From Methanomicrobiales archaeon HGW-Methanomicrobiales-2 (GTDB taxonomy: Archaea > Halobacteriota > Methanomicrobia > Methanomicrobiales > Methanoculleaceae): a stretch of DNA of 64,000 bases. This document shows positions 55,496-64,000 of this stretch, piece after piece. The first letter of the stretch is position 1. Each line of letters starts with the position of its first letter. A program made the position numbers and the translations under genes. Where the stretch lies: assembly GCA_002839645.1 (NCBI GenBank), contig PGYL01000008.1:1-64000 (forward strand), read 5' to 3'. The notes under the pieces were generated by a model, which made no database searches, was not told the origin of the DNA, and was given only the letters and a program-made list of their open reading frames with translations.

Positions 55496-55959
55496 TGGCC
55501 GAATACACACCGGACTACGTGGGCACGGTGACCAAGTACGTCTTCGTCGAGTCCCCGTCCATGACCCCGGGCGAGCTCGCGCTGCGGGCATACGAGGCGT
55601 CCGAGGGCGTCCTGATCAAGGAGACGTGCTTCGGGCTGCAGGTGACGGGTGAACCGGAGTCCGTCGACCGCCTCATCGAAGAGATCCGCGCCTTCGACCC
55701 CACTCACATCTTCATCAAGGACCGGGGGTTCCCGCCCGGGGATCCGCGGCGGTGCCGGGCGAACCTCGGCGGTGCGAGGCCGGGTTACCTCGGCCACGAG
55801 CGGGAGTTCCGCATCCTCCGCTACATCACCCACGGCCTCGAGGAACTCGACCGGCGGGGAGAGGAGGCGGAGGTGCCGGAGACGGCTCCCGTAAGCGAGA
55901 AGAAACCCGTGTTTGATATCAAGCGATTACAAGAAATTATTGAGACAGAGGAGCCCTGA
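55492..55959 (+). CDS. mmp6: Methanogenesis marker protein 6
   Basis: A 155-residue protein with the marker 6 pattern (FVESPSMTPGELALRAYEAS, HIFIKDRGFPPGDPRRCRAN, GARPGYLGHEREF). It is part of the same cotranscribed run and has been found with MCR-activation proteins. Overlap with mmp3 by ATGA indicates coupled translation. The last 30 residues are charged and variable. Confidence 0.9.
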   Translation: MMAEYTPDYVGTVTKYVFVESPSMTPGELALRAYEASEGVLIKETCFGLQVTGEPESVDRLIEEIRAFDPTHIFIKDRGFPPGDPRRCRANLGGARPGYLGHEREFRILRYITHGLEELDRRGEEAEVPETAPVSEKKPVFDIKRLQEIIETEEP

Positions 55960-55964
55960 ATAGA

Positions 55965-56417
55965 ATGGCAAAGGTGTTTATCTACCCTGCAACGAGCCTC
56001 ATACTCTCCGACCTGGTGGCCCGGTTCGGCCATAAACCGCTCGGTGCAGCCCTCGGTATCCGGGAGCGGATACAGACCGCCGGGGTTGACTCCCCGCCCC
56101 TGCAGATCACCCCCGAAGAGCCGAAACGCGGCCTGAAGTACGCTGCCGTCGAGGTGCCGTCCGGTGTCCGGGGCCGGATGGCGATCTACGGACCTCTCAT
56201 CGAGGAGGCAGAGGCTGCGGTGATCGTCACCGACGCCGACCTTGCGTTCGGGTGCATGGGGTGCGCCCGCACCGACGAGTTGATCCTCTTTTCCCTGCGC
56301 CAGAAGGGCATGCCGATCCTGGAACTGAAGTATCCGACAACCGAGGAGGAGGGCGTGCAGTTCGTCGCCGCCATCAAAAAATTCCTCGCTGGTCTCCCCA
56401 ACGGAGGTGAAGCATGA
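55965..56417 (+). CDS. mmp5: Methanogenesis marker protein 5
   Basis: A 150-residue protein with the marker 5 signature [20 protein letters not shown] and [16 protein letters not shown], a CxxC pair that could bind metal or form a redox disulfide. Role not established. It overlaps the start of mmp15 by 4 nt. Confidence 0.88.
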   Translation: MAKVFIYPATSLILSDLVARFGHKPLGAALGIRERIQTAGVDSPPLQITPEEPKRGLKYAAVEVPSGVRGRMAIYGPLIEEAEAAVIVTDADLAFGCMGCARTDELILFSLRQKGMPILELKYPTTEEEGVQFVAAIKKFLAGLPNGGEA

Positions 56418-57652
56418 GCCGGAAGGTCCGGATTGCCCAGCTCACCTGTGGGTCGGAGTACAGCGGCGTCCAGAAGGAGATCTACGAAGCCGCCGAGGCG
56501 GTGGGCGCGGAGATGTTCTTCCCCGATATCGCGCTCGCCGACGTCGAGAGGGCGGTCAAGACGTTCGGGCTGGACGTCAAAAGCGCCGACTTAAAACTGA
56601 TGATCGCCCGGGGCATGGCTCTGGTGGAAGGGAAAGTGGAGGCGGACGGGGTCTTCATCGGGACCTGCTTCCGGTGCGCCGAGGCGGCGATCGTCAGGAA
56701 CGAACTCAGGCGGTATATCCCCGAGAACTCGAAGCTGCCGGTGGTGAGTTACTCCTTCACCGAGCGGACGACTTCCGGGACCCTTCTCACCAGGATGGAA
56801 GCCCTGACCACCATCGCCCGCCGCCGAGCGCTTCTCGCCCGCGAGGAGCAGACCGGGATCACGATGGGCGTCGACTCGGGTTCGAGCACCACAAAGGCGG
56901 TCGTGATGAAGGATAACCAGATCGTCGGCACCGGGTGGCACCCGACGACCGAGGTGATCAAGAGCGCCGAGAGTGCGATTGCCGACGCGCTTGCGATGGC
57001 GGGCCTCACCCGTGAGGATATCCAGGCGATCGGCACCACCGGATACGGCCGGTTCCTGATCGGCAAGCACCTCGGGGCCGACCTTATTCAGGAGGAACTG
57101 ACGGTGAACTCGAAAGGCGCCGTCTACCTTGCCGGCCACCAGCGGGGCTCCGCGACCGTCATCGATATCGGCGGCATGGACAACAAGGCGATCAGCGTCA
57201 TCGACGGCATCCCCGGAACCTTCACGATGGGCGGGATCTGCGCCGGTGCGAGCGGCCGGTTCCTGGAGATGACCGCAAAGCGTCTCGGCGTGGATATCAC
57301 CGAACTCGGCCCCCTTGCCATGAAGGGTATGGGGAAGAACGTCTCGATGAACAGTTACTGTATCGTCTTTGGGACGCAGAGCCTGGTGAACGCGCTCGCT
57401 GCAGGGAGCTCGCGTGAGGACGTGGCGGCTGCAGCCTGCCACAGCGTTGCGGAACAGGTCTTTGAGCAGCAGTTGCAGGAGGTCGACATCAAGGAGCCGG
57501 TGATCATGGTCGGCGGCACCTCGCTGATCGAGGGGCTGGTCTATGCGATGGGCCAGCTCCTGCAGACCGAGATCGTCGTCCCGCCCTACTCGCAGTACAT
57601 CGGTGCGGTCGGGTCTGCCCTGCTCGCGTCCGGGTTCGTCCAGGGAGAGTAG
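56414..57652 (+). CDS. mmp15: Methanogenesis marker protein 15 (BadF/BcrA-type ATPase)
   Basis: A 412-residue protein. The first 140 residues ([31 protein letters not shown]) are a marker-15-specific Cys-bearing domain. The rest is an ASKHA-fold ATPase like activators of 2-hydroxyacyl-CoA dehydratases: [36 protein letters not shown] and [14 protein letters not shown]. Such ATPases drive low-potential electron transfer from an Fe-S cluster, consistent with a part in reductive activation of the nickel cofactor; that role is inferred. Confidence 0.9.
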   Translation: MSRKVRIAQLTCGSEYSGVQKEIYEAAEAVGAEMFFPDIALADVERAVKTFGLDVKSADLKLMIARGMALVEGKVEADGVFIGTCFRCAEAAIVRNELRRYIPENSKLPVVSYSFTERTTSGTLLTRMEALTTIARRRALLAREEQTGITMGVDSGSSTTKAVVMKDNQIVGTGWHPTTEVIKSAESAIADALAMAGLTREDIQAIGTTGYGRFLIGKHLGADLIQEELTVNSKGAVYLAGHQRGSATVIDIGGMDNKAISVIDGIPGTFTMGGICAGASGRFLEMTAKRLGVDITELGPLAMKGMGKNVSMNSYCIVFGTQSLVNALAAGSSREDVAAAACHSVAEQVFEQQLQEVDIKEPVIMVGGTSLIEGLVYAMGQLLQTEIVVPPYSQYIGAVGSALLASGFVQGE

Positions 57653-58237
57653 ATGCCCCCCTTGAATTACTTCGTGGTCGAGTCTCCCGATGAGATCGGG
57701 AGAGAAGCCTACGAACGGATCGTGGCCGATGTCCTCCAGGACCTCGACCTGATCAAGGTGGTCGACCGGCTGCACATCTACGTCGACCCGAAGGTGCCGA
57801 TCTTCGTCGCCGCAGGAGTGCTGCGCCATATGCCGCGTGCTATCCGTATCAGCGACTTTGCCAATATCAACCCTGGTGAGAAGGAGATCGTGCTTGATAT
57901 CGGCGACGAGACCTACCTTGCGCCGCTGCTCCAGAACCTCTGGGCCCGTTACGGCAAGGAGAACGTCGACCAGCCCGACCGGTTCACGGTCGTCCTCCCT
58001 GCGGGGGTTGCCGGAGAAGAGGATCTCGAACATATGGTGGTCGCCGATCCGAGCGAGACGCTCTATATGGACGTCATCTACGCGCTCCAGTACATCGCAC
58101 CCGAGGGGTTCAAGGTCCGCCGCCAGTATATCCGGGATGAGAAGTTTTACTATGTGGCAAGCGAGGATACCCTGCCGGCCGACATCGTGGAGACGATGAT
58201 CGTGCCGATCTTTGCAAAGATGGGGGTGACGCTGTGA
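57653..58237 (+). CDS. mmp17: Methanogenesis marker protein 17
   Basis: A 194-residue protein of the marker 17 family (YFVVESPDEIGREAYERIVAD in part, ALQYIAPEGFKVRRQYI, PADIVETMIVPIFAKMGVTL). It has been identified in the MCR-activating component A3 complex. It begins right after the mmp15 stop and overlaps mmp7 by 4 nt. Confidence 0.9.
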   Translation: MPPLNYFVVESPDEIGREAYERIVADVLQDLDLIKVVDRLHIYVDPKVPIFVAAGVLRHMPRAIRISDFANINPGEKEIVLDIGDETYLAPLLQNLWARYGKENVDQPDRFTVVLPAGVAGEEDLEHMVVADPSETLYMDVIYALQYIAPEGFKVRRQYIRDEKFYYVASEDTLPADIVETMIVPIFAKMGVTL

Positions 58238-59175
58238 CGACGCTGGTGCCGGTGACCTACAAGGGAGGCGTCTACCGGCACGACGAGATCATGGACCTGA
58301 TCGACGACCTCGGGGGCTACATCGTCCAGAAACACGTCATGGCCCAGGACGTCGTGCTCCAGTCGTTCGTGCCGCGGGACGATATCGACCTGATCCGGGA
58401 GATCGCAAAACCGCTCGCGGGCGAGGTGGTCGAGGCACCCCTGGTCGGGACCGAGATCGCCGTGGTCAGCCCGAGCCTGGAGATCCATCACCTCCCGCAT
58501 ACCGCCTGCGATATCGCCGAGTACCTCCGGCGCTCAGGCGCGAAGACCAACATGGTCGGGCTTTCGAGGGGGTTTGGGAAGCGGATAGCAAACCTCAACG
58601 ATGAGGAGCGGGACGTCATCAACGAGCACGATCTCGCTGTCTACGCTCTCGGCAACTTCGAGGAGTGTATCCAGCAGAAGTTCCCGGTGCTCCGGCGCGG
58701 GATCCACGTCCCGATCGTGGTGACCGGCGCCCCGGACCGCGAAACCCTGCTGCGAATCATCGACCCGCCCGTCGAGGGGTATGTCGGAGGCGTCGGCAGG
58801 ATCATGCACCGGTTCAAGCGTCCCGAGGAACTCGCGAAGCTCGACGAACTGGTGGACGAGGTCTCCCGCACCCTGGATGCCCGGCGGGACGACCTCGCAA
58901 GGGACCCGCTCTCTATCTTCCCGCCCCGCCTGATGGCGATCCTCGAGGAGCGGATCCACGAGATAAGCATGCTGACGCACCCGACGCCGGTGACCGCCCA
59001 GATGGAAGGCCTCCGGGTGAAACTCCCCTATGACCTGTATGCCGATGGCGTACGGTCACTTGAGGTCGCCAGCGGGGTCACCATCGGGGATATTGCCAGC
59101 GTTACGCCGTCACGGATGCGCAACTACATATTGATCCGGATTAAACCCTTCTCTGAGACCAGAATCTTGGTGTAA
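58234..59175 (+). CDS. mmp7: Methanogenesis marker protein 7
   Basis: A 313-residue protein starting with GTG (TTLVPVTYKGGVYRHDEIMD). Blocks typical of marker 7 are YIVQKHVMAQDVVLQSFVPR, VVSPSLEIHHLPHTACDIAE and VNEHDL-like NEHDLAVYALGNFEECIQ. It is a core subunit of the MCR activation complex described in Methanothermobacter and Methanococcus. The gene closes the marker set, 2 nt before the AhpD-like gene. Confidence 0.9.
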   Translation: MTTLVPVTYKGGVYRHDEIMDLIDDLGGYIVQKHVMAQDVVLQSFVPRDDIDLIREIAKPLAGEVVEAPLVGTEIAVVSPSLEIHHLPHTACDIAEYLRRSGAKTNMVGLSRGFGKRIANLNDEERDVINEHDLAVYALGNFEECIQQKFPVLRRGIHVPIVVTGAPDRETLLRIIDPPVEGYVGGVGRIMHRFKRPEELAKLDELVDEVSRTLDARRDDLARDPLSIFPPRLMAILEERIHEISMLTHPTPVTAQMEGLRVKLPYDLYADGVRSLEVASGVTIGDIASVTPSRMRNYILIRIKPFSETRILV

Positions 59176-59177
59176 CG

Positions 59178-59624
59178 ATGGATTTTGAGAAGATACTCAC
59201 GAGGGTTGCACAGCGGGGGTCGGACGTCATCGCGGAGGAACTTCTCCGGGAGATCGAGGCCGAATACGGCAGGGTTCCCCTGATATTCGAGCGGATGGCG
59301 GAACGGCCCGAGATCCTCATCTCGCACCTGTTGTACAAGGGCGCCGTTACCGAGACCAGCCAGCTCGAGCCGAAGGTGATCGAACTGATCAGCCTCGCGG
59401 TGGGCGCCGCACTCAAGTGCAGTCACTGCGTCGAGTACCACATGCAGTCGGCGATGGCGAAGGGCGCAACTCGGGCCGAGATCCTGGAGGTGATCCTGAT
59501 CGCGGGGATGCTCGCGAACTCCGCGGTCCTCGCGGACGCCTACCGGGTGGTGAACGGTTCGGGTCCCTGCCCTTCCTGCGACATCAACGGCACGGGCCTC
59601 GATAAGACCTGTTCCGACGACTGA
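59178..59624 (+). CDS. AhpD/carboxymuconolactone decarboxylase-like protein
   Basis: A 148-residue helical protein with the AhpD-type active site CSHCVEYHMQSAMAKGAT, a redox CxxC followed by His. Such proteins act as peroxidase partners or disulfide reductants. A second group of Cys at the end (GPCPSCDINGTGLDKTC) could bind metal. Its position 2 nt after mmp7 suggests cotranscription with the marker genes, possibly protecting a redox-sensitive process. Confidence 0.8.
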   Translation: MDFEKILTRVAQRGSDVIAEELLREIEAEYGRVPLIFERMAERPEILISHLLYKGAVTETSQLEPKVIELISLAVGAALKCSHCVEYHMQSAMAKGATRAEILEVILIAGMLANSAVLADAYRVVNGSGPCPSCDINGTGLDKTCSDD

Positions 59625-59635
59625 TTGACTCTGGT

Positions 59636-61447
59636 ATGTGCGGTATTGCCGGGCAGTTTGCCCTGAACGGAGATGCGGCGGACGCGGTCCTCGTCGGGGC
59701 CATGGCGGAGCGACTGGCTCATCGCGGACCTGACGGCGAGGGGAGCCACTTCTCCGGCCCGGTCGGCCTTGCCCACCGCCGTCTCGCGATCATCGACCTC
59801 TCCGACGAAGGCCGGCAGCCGATGGCAAACGAGGACGGATCGCTTCAGATCGTCTTCAACGGCGAGATCTACAACTATCGCGAGCTCCGGGAGGAACTCC
59901 TCGCCGCCGGCCATCGCTTCGCCTCGGCAACCGATACGGAGGTGATCCTGCACGCCTACGAGGAGTGGGGGAGGGACTGCCTCGCCCGGTTCAACGGGAT
60001 GTGGGCGTTTGGCCTCTGGGACGAGCGCCGCCGCGAACTCTTCTGCGCCCGTGACCGCCTGGGTGTCAAGCCGTTCTACTACACCGTGGTCGGGGGGTCG
60101 TTCCTCTTCGCCTCGGAGATCAAGGCGCTCCTTGCACATCCTCTGGCCGGTAAAAGGCCCAACGACCGTATGCTCTCGACGTTTCTTGCGTGGGGGGTCG
60201 CGGACCATCCCGCCGAGACGATGTACGACGGCATCTTCCAGCTCCCGCCGGCCCACGCACTCGTCGTCTCGGAGGGGGGCGTCGGGGAGCCGGAGCGCTA
60301 CTGGGACGTCGCGATGAACCCCGCCCCGCGGGCGGCCATCGACGACGAGACCGCCGCCCGGCGGGTCCGCGACCTCCTGACCGATGCGGTCCGGCTCAGG
60401 CTCAGGAGCGATGTCCCGGTCGGCACCTGCCTCTCGGGCGGCATCGACTCCTCGACGGTCACCGCCCTGATCAACGTTCTCCTCCGGGCGGAGAGCCCGG
60501 AGAGCGTCGGCGCCCGGCAAAAGACGTTCTCGGTCTGTTTCGACGATCCCCGGTTCGACGAGAGCAGGCATATCGACACGGTGGTTGCGGCGACAGAGGT
60601 CGCCAGCCGCCGGATCACTCCCAATACGGAGGGGCTCTGGGAGGATATCGAGAGGCTCCTTTACCTGCAGGACGAGCCGTTTGCGTCCCTCTCGATCTAC
60701 GCCCAGTATTGCGTGATGCGGCTCGCCGGAAGCGAGGTGAAGGTGGTCCTGGACGGGCAGGGCGCCGACGAGCAGCTCGGGGGATATATCGCCTACCAGG
60801 CGCCCTACATCCGCGGTCTCCTCCGGCGCCGGGAGATCCTCGCGGCCCTTCGGGAGGGGCTCGGGAGCGTGCGGCATCATGGGTCCTTCTTCTCGTGGGC
60901 ATTTCGGCAGTTCCGGGTCCGGTCGGAGCGGAGGGGGCTTCTCCGCGGCTCTCCGCCGGAGGTCCTCCGGTACGCGGGATCGCTTGAGGAGGTGCTGAAA
61001 CGGGAGGTCGTCGCCTCGAACCTCCCTCTCCTGCTGCACTGGGAAGACCGGAACTCGATGGCTTTCTCGATCGAGGCCCGGGTCCCGTTCCTCGACTACC
61101 GGCTGGTGGAGTACCTCGCAGGGCTCCCGCTCGACCAGAAGGTCCGCCACGGCGTTACGAAGTACGTCCTGCGGCGGGCGATCCACGGGCTGGTCCCCGA
61201 CGCCATCCGGTGCAGGATGGACAAGATGGGGTTCGTCACCCCCGAAGAGGTCTGGATGAAGGATGAACTTGCATCCCACATCCTCGCGCTCTTCTCCTCA
61301 CCGGAGTTTGCAGGGCGGCCCTACTGGGACGCGGAGCAGGTTCTCCGGAATTACCGGGAGTTCCTTTTGGGGAAGAGCGCGTACTCCACCGAGTTCTGGC
61401 GGATAGCCTGCGCGGAGCTGTGGTTGAGACAGTTTGCGATGGGCTGA
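59636..61447 (+). CDS. asnB: Asparagine synthetase (glutamine-hydrolysing)
   Basis: A 603-residue two-domain enzyme. The glutaminase domain starts MCGIAGQF with the N-terminal Cys nucleophile. RLAIIDLSDEGRQPM, FNGEIYNYRELR and ATDTEVILHAYEEWG follow. The synthetase domain has the PP-loop LSGGIDSSTV near residue 265 and DGQGADEQLGGY. It converts aspartate to asparagine. It starts 11 nt after the AhpD-like gene. The glutamine it needs comes from GlnA, whose gene is broken as read here. Confidence 0.95.
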   Translation: MCGIAGQFALNGDAADAVLVGAMAERLAHRGPDGEGSHFSGPVGLAHRRLAIIDLSDEGRQPMANEDGSLQIVFNGEIYNYRELREELLAAGHRFASATDTEVILHAYEEWGRDCLARFNGMWAFGLWDERRRELFCARDRLGVKPFYYTVVGGSFLFASEIKALLAHPLAGKRPNDRMLSTFLAWGVADHPAETMYDGIFQLPPAHALVVSEGGVGEPERYWDVAMNPAPRAAIDDETAARRVRDLLTDAVRLRLRSDVPVGTCLSGGIDSSTVTALINVLLRAESPESVGARQKTFSVCFDDPRFDESRHIDTVVAATEVASRRITPNTEGLWEDIERLLYLQDEPFASLSIYAQYCVMRLAGSEVKVVLDGQGADEQLGGYIAYQAPYIRGLLRRREILAALREGLGSVRHHGSFFSWAFRQFRVRSERRGLLRGSPPEVLRYAGSLEEVLKREVVASNLPLLLHWEDRNSMAFSIEARVPFLDYRLVEYLAGLPLDQKVRHGVTKYVLRRAIHGLVPDAIRCRMDKMGFVTPEEVWMKDELASHILALFSSPEFAGRPYWDAEQVLRNYREFLLGKSAYSTEFWRIACAELWLRQFAMG

Positions 61448-61509
61448 AGGGCGGGTGGCGGCCGTTTATATGGCCGGGGATCGAATCCCCCGCCCCTCTT
61501 TTGATACTA

Positions 61510-62214
61510 TCATTCCCCCTCCTCCTGGCAGACTCCCCCCTTCTTCCGCAGGCCTCTTCCTGCATACGCCGCAAGCAGGACCGAGATGACGCCGGTAATG
61601 AAGATGCCGTCGAAGATCCCCGCCCCCCCGATGGAGAGGACAGTCGCCTGGCCTCCGGCAAGTGCCGCGAGCACGTCGGGGTTTGCGAGGTTGAGGATAT
61701 CGGCGCCGAGCAGGGTGCCCATGGTCCCGCCCGCGTAGGCGAGCCCGGGAGCGGTGTGGCAGCCGCCGGCGAGGAGGAGTCCTGCGGCAGCCCCGGCGAG
61801 AGGCGCGATGTAGAACGGCATGGTGATCCCGATGCCGGGGACCGGTGTTGCGAAGATGTAGGCGACGAGGGATACGACGCCGACGGCAGCGAGGATCTTC
61901 GGGCGAGAGACCCGGCCCCGTCCGACCATCCCGATCGTCACGAAGAGAGGGATGACGGCGCCGCCGACGTTGACCGCGATGACTGCCTCGCCCACCGGGA
62001 CCAGCGGGATGTCGATCAGGCTCCCGAGCAGCGCTCCGGTGGTCACCAGCACCGCCTGGTAGAATCGGAGCCCGATCGACTCAAAGACCCCCTCGGTGAT
62101 GAGGAGCAGGTTGAATATGACCAGTGCCGGTATGAGGACGGCTAACGCGATGAGGATCTGCTCCGGACTGAAGGGAACCGGCATAATCGCGATCGTGGAC
62201 AGTTCGGTCTCCAT
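61510..62214 (-). CDS. DUF1614-family integral membrane protein
   Basis: A 234-residue protein with about seven hydrophobic helices (ILIALAVLIPALVIFNLLLI onward). The sequence VLSIGGAGIFDGIFITGVIS near the end is the DUF1614 hallmark. Function is unknown in any organism I can recall. It is convergent with asnB. Confidence 0.75.
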   Translation of the reverse strand: METELSTIAIMPVPFSPEQILIALAVLIPALVIFNLLLITEGVFESIGLRFYQAVLVTTGALLGSLIDIPLVPVGEAVIAVNVGGAVIPLFVTIGMVGRGRVSRPKILAAVGVVSLVAYIFATPVPGIGITMPFYIAPLAGAAAGLLLAGGCHTAPGLAYAGGTMGTLLGADILNLANPDVLAALAGGQATVLSIGGAGIFDGIFITGVISVLLAAYAGRGLRKKGGVCQEEGE

Positions 62215-62670
62215 AGGGCGGGCATACCGGACGGGTCCATACCATAAATAGTTTCAGCAGTATCGCCCCGGCGGGTCTCCCCGGCCGATGCGGAGGGCGT
62301 TCCCGTGGCTTCGATCGGAGGGTCTCCTGGCCGGGACAATATCGGCCGGCCTTGCCCGGCCAGCCAGGTTTGCTCTCTCCGGTAAAGGTGCGTCTCACCA
62401 GCCATGTGGGGAAAGGGGGGTTCAATAGAATAGGGAAAAGTTAAATGGCCTATTTTATATTCATTTATAAATAGATATGTTCATATAGGGATAACCAAAA
62501 ATAATACTAAAACAATAGTTCCTCCCTCGAATTGGATAACGGAAACCGGATAACACATCCCCGGGGGATATCCCGCAGGTGAGCCGGCATTCCTGGATGT
62601 ACGTGTCGGGGTAGTGGGTGATTGACAACGATTCTGTTCTATCCGACTGGTTGCATCTGTGCGGAGCAAC
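62215..62670. other. Intergenic region with a strong inverted repeat and AT-rich promoter zone
   Basis: The 455 bp gap between divergent genes has no gene. CTGGCCGGG (62327-62335) is inverted as CCCGGCCAG (62355-62363), with CGGCCGGCC in the loop. From 62420 onward the DNA becomes AT-rich with several TATA-like runs (for example TTTATAAATAGA near 62464), the likely promoter of the downstream gene. Confidence 0.45.
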
Positions 62671-63387
62671 ATGACCGCCTTTACTGTTGAGAACCTGATC
62701 CGGCATCTGGAGCGGCTCCAGGCACGAGGCCCGATCCCGTTTGACGTGAAGAGCGGAGAGGTATTTGGTATTCTCTGTCCCTGTGGGCAGGACCGGCGGA
62801 CTCTGCTCGCCATTCTCATGACGATGATCTTCCCGGTCTCCGGGTTTGCCGAGCGTTCACCGCTTGCGATCCTCGGGAATCTCGGGGACATGCGGCGGAA
62901 CATGGGTATCGTCCTTGAGAAGCCGGTGCTCGACCCTGCGCTGACGGGCAGGGAGAACCTGGACCTCCACGCGCGACTGCACGGCCTGGGTGACGAGGTC
63001 CGGAGACGGAGGATCCCCGAGGTCATGGGATTTGTCGGCCTCGCCGGGAGTGCCGACGCCGCGGTTGAGACTTACTCCCCCGTGATGGTGCAGCACCTTG
63101 AGATCGCCCGGGCTAATCTTACTCACCCGGAGGTCCTCTTCCTTGCCGAACCGACGAAGGGGCTGGACGACCCCGGACGTCGGGAGATCTGGGGCCTGCT
63201 CCGGCGGCTGAACCGCGAGCGAAGAGTGACGATCGTCTTTACAACGCACGATCTGGATGAAGCGGAGGCGATCTCCACCCGGGTTGCCGTGATGGATGGC
63301 AGGGAGGTCGTAGCCCTGGATACGCCGGATACCCTCCGTGCGGTGATGGCGCTTGATACGCCGCTCGAATTCGACGATACTCCTTAA
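62671..63387 (+). CDS. ABC-type ATP-binding protein homologue with degenerate catalytic motifs
   Basis: A 238-residue protein with the layout of an ABC-2 exporter ATPase. The usual GPNGAGKST is CPCGQDRRT, lacking the Walker A Lys. The LSGGM signature is YSPVM. Walker B reads LFLAEPTKGLDDP, with Ala in place of the Mg-binding Asp. The H-loop His is kept (FTTHDLDEAE). It is unlikely to hydrolyse ATP normally. ATG 62671 with GGAG upstream is preferred to the GTG at 62659. No permease is adjacent, although three ATPase-less permeases lie 14-17 kb away. Confidence 0.75.
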   Translation: MTAFTVENLIRHLERLQARGPIPFDVKSGEVFGILCPCGQDRRTLLAILMTMIFPVSGFAERSPLAILGNLGDMRRNMGIVLEKPVLDPALTGRENLDLHARLHGLGDEVRRRRIPEVMGFVGLAGSADAAVETYSPVMVQHLEIARANLTHPEVLFLAEPTKGLDDPGRREIWGLLRRLNRERRVTIVFTTHDLDEAEAISTRVAVMDGREVVALDTPDTLRAVMALDTPLEFDDTP

Positions 63388-63478
63388 GGCACCCCACTCC
63401 CGTACCGGCGAAGGCGGGTGACAGAAGCGGTCGGGAGGACCAAAATCCCTTTCATCTCTGCGGTCATGACATAGGTGT

Positions 63479-63913
63479 ATGACCGACCCTCATCTCCCGC
63501 TCGTCTTCCTGCTCGTTGCCGGGAGCACCCTTGTGGCCGTGCTCGCCGGCGGGTGCCTCGGCGGTGGCCCCGCACCGGATAACTCGACTGTCCGGACCAT
63601 CCCGCCCGCCGGAGCGTTCGCCCTGATCGAGGAGATGGGAAGTAGTCCGGGCTTTGTCATCATCGATGTCAGAAGACCGGACGAGTTCGCCGGGGGGCAT
63701 ATCCCGGGTGCAATCAATATCAACTCGGCCGAGTTCTCGAAGCATCTCCAGGACCTCGATCCGGAAGGAACCTACGTCATATGCTGCCAGCGGGGCGGAC
63801 GGAGCGCCGGTGTCCGGGAGTTGATGAAAGAGGCCGGGTTTCGTGAGATTTACGATATCGAAGGCGGGATGAGCGCCTGGAAGGCTGCCGGACTCCCGGT
63901 GGTCAAGGACTGA
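63479..63913 (+). CDS. Rhodanese-domain lipoprotein
   Basis: A 144-residue protein. The N-terminus has a lipobox-like LAGGC after a hydrophobic segment (LVFLLVAGSTLVAVLAGGC), so it is probably membrane-attached and facing outside. The rhodanese domain has VIIDVRRPDEFAGGHIPGAINI and the active loop CCQRGGRSAG with its Cys. Rhodaneses move sulfane sulfur, but the substrate of this exported one is unknown. Confidence 0.85.
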   Translation: MTDPHLPLVFLLVAGSTLVAVLAGGCLGGGPAPDNSTVRTIPPAGAFALIEEMGSSPGFVIIDVRRPDEFAGGHIPGAININSAEFSKHLQDLDPEGTYVICCQRGGRSAGVRELMKEAGFREIYDIEGGMSAWKAAGLPVVKD

Positions 63914-63916
63914 TCC

Positions 63917-64000
63917 TCACTCCTTGCTCTTCACGTAGGTGACGCCTTCCGGCTCTTCCCTCTCCCGGGTCTCTATCACGACGGTGTGAGAGATCCGGTT
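63917..64000 (-). CDS. C-terminal end of a minus-strand gene (partial)
   Basis: The frame from the window edge to TGA at 63917 reads ISHTVVIETREREEPEGVTY and ends VKSKE. Charge pattern and codon use look coding. Only 27 residues are visible, too few to name a family. It converges on the rhodanese gene with a 3 nt gap. Confidence 0.5.
   Translation of the reverse strand, partial: NRISHTVVIETREREEPEGVTYVKSKE

Noticed and set aside
59540-61279. 579-residue minus-strand ORF opposite asnB
   Set aside because: It is a shadow of asparagine synthetase, whose active-site motifs are all on the plus strand.

Overview
The window is a 64 kb piece of a GC-rich (roughly 60%) archaeal chromosome, and I read it as a hydrogenotrophic methanogen of the Methanomicrobiales, most like Methanoculleus. 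The evidence is the methanogenesis-marker cluster (mmp3-6-5-15-17-7) beside the methyl-coenzyme M reductase activator AtwA, two F420 pathway transferases (CofD), a pyruvoyl arginine decarboxylase, the archaeal mevalonate-5-phosphate dehydratase/decarboxylase branch, CDC48, RadB, a short archaeal methionine synthase, and archaeal TATA/GGTG-type signals. The species cannot be fixed from sequence reading alone.

Layout. 1-4.1 kb: cation P-type ATPase (5' end outside the window) and an ArsB/NhaD-type permease. 4.1-4.7 kb: two small HEAT-repeat paralogues. 4.8-8.8 kb: a divergent nitrogen-assimilation locus, glutamine synthetase facing a split-type glutamate synthase, with a perfect NrpR-like operator in front of glnA. 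As written, glnA lacks about 100 nt of internal sequence and the synthase gene is out of frame at a G10 run. 8.8-11.8 kb: AcnX-UbiD-UbiX, the modified mevalonate branch with its prenyl-FMN supplier. 11.8-14.2 kb: an HD phosphohydrolase and a solo TnpB element.

14.3-19.9 kb: an AT-rich foreign island with a HEPN-domain protein, a broken IS5-type element, a DUF4041/T5orf172 coiled-coil protein, an IS630 relic and a two-gene unit whose first member looks like a caspase/CHAT-fold protease. 20-22 kb: tandem cofD paralogues. 22-24.7 kb: a sulfur-relay operon of three TusA-like carriers, DsrE, a cysteine desulfurase homologue without its PLP lysine, and IscU. 24.9-31.4 kb: HEAT protein, arginine decarboxylase, AspS, methionine synthase, a KaiC-like protein without a Walker A lysine, and an acyl-CoA synthetase. 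31.6-39.5 kb: S41 protease with a sorting-type tail, a CDC48 carrying about 340 extra residues of lid-like repeats, LarC, RadB, DapF.

39.6-50.3 kb: an accessory region of exported and membrane-anchored proteins of unknown function, a membrane-tethered winged-helix regulator, and a seven-gene plus-strand run with three tandem ABC-2 permeases but no ATPase. The intergenic DNA is rich in long inverted repeats. 50.4-61.4 kb: ribose-1,5-bisphosphate isomerase, then the plus-strand run HAD phosphatase, atwA, mmp3, mmp6, mmp5, mmp15, mmp17, mmp7, AhpD-like protein, asnB. 61.5-64 kb: a DUF1614 membrane protein, an ABC ATPase homologue with degenerate catalytic motifs, a rhodanese lipoprotein, and the 3' end of a minus-strand gene.

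No tRNA, rRNA or CRISPR array was recognised. All functional calls come from reading sequence and motifs; no database search was run.
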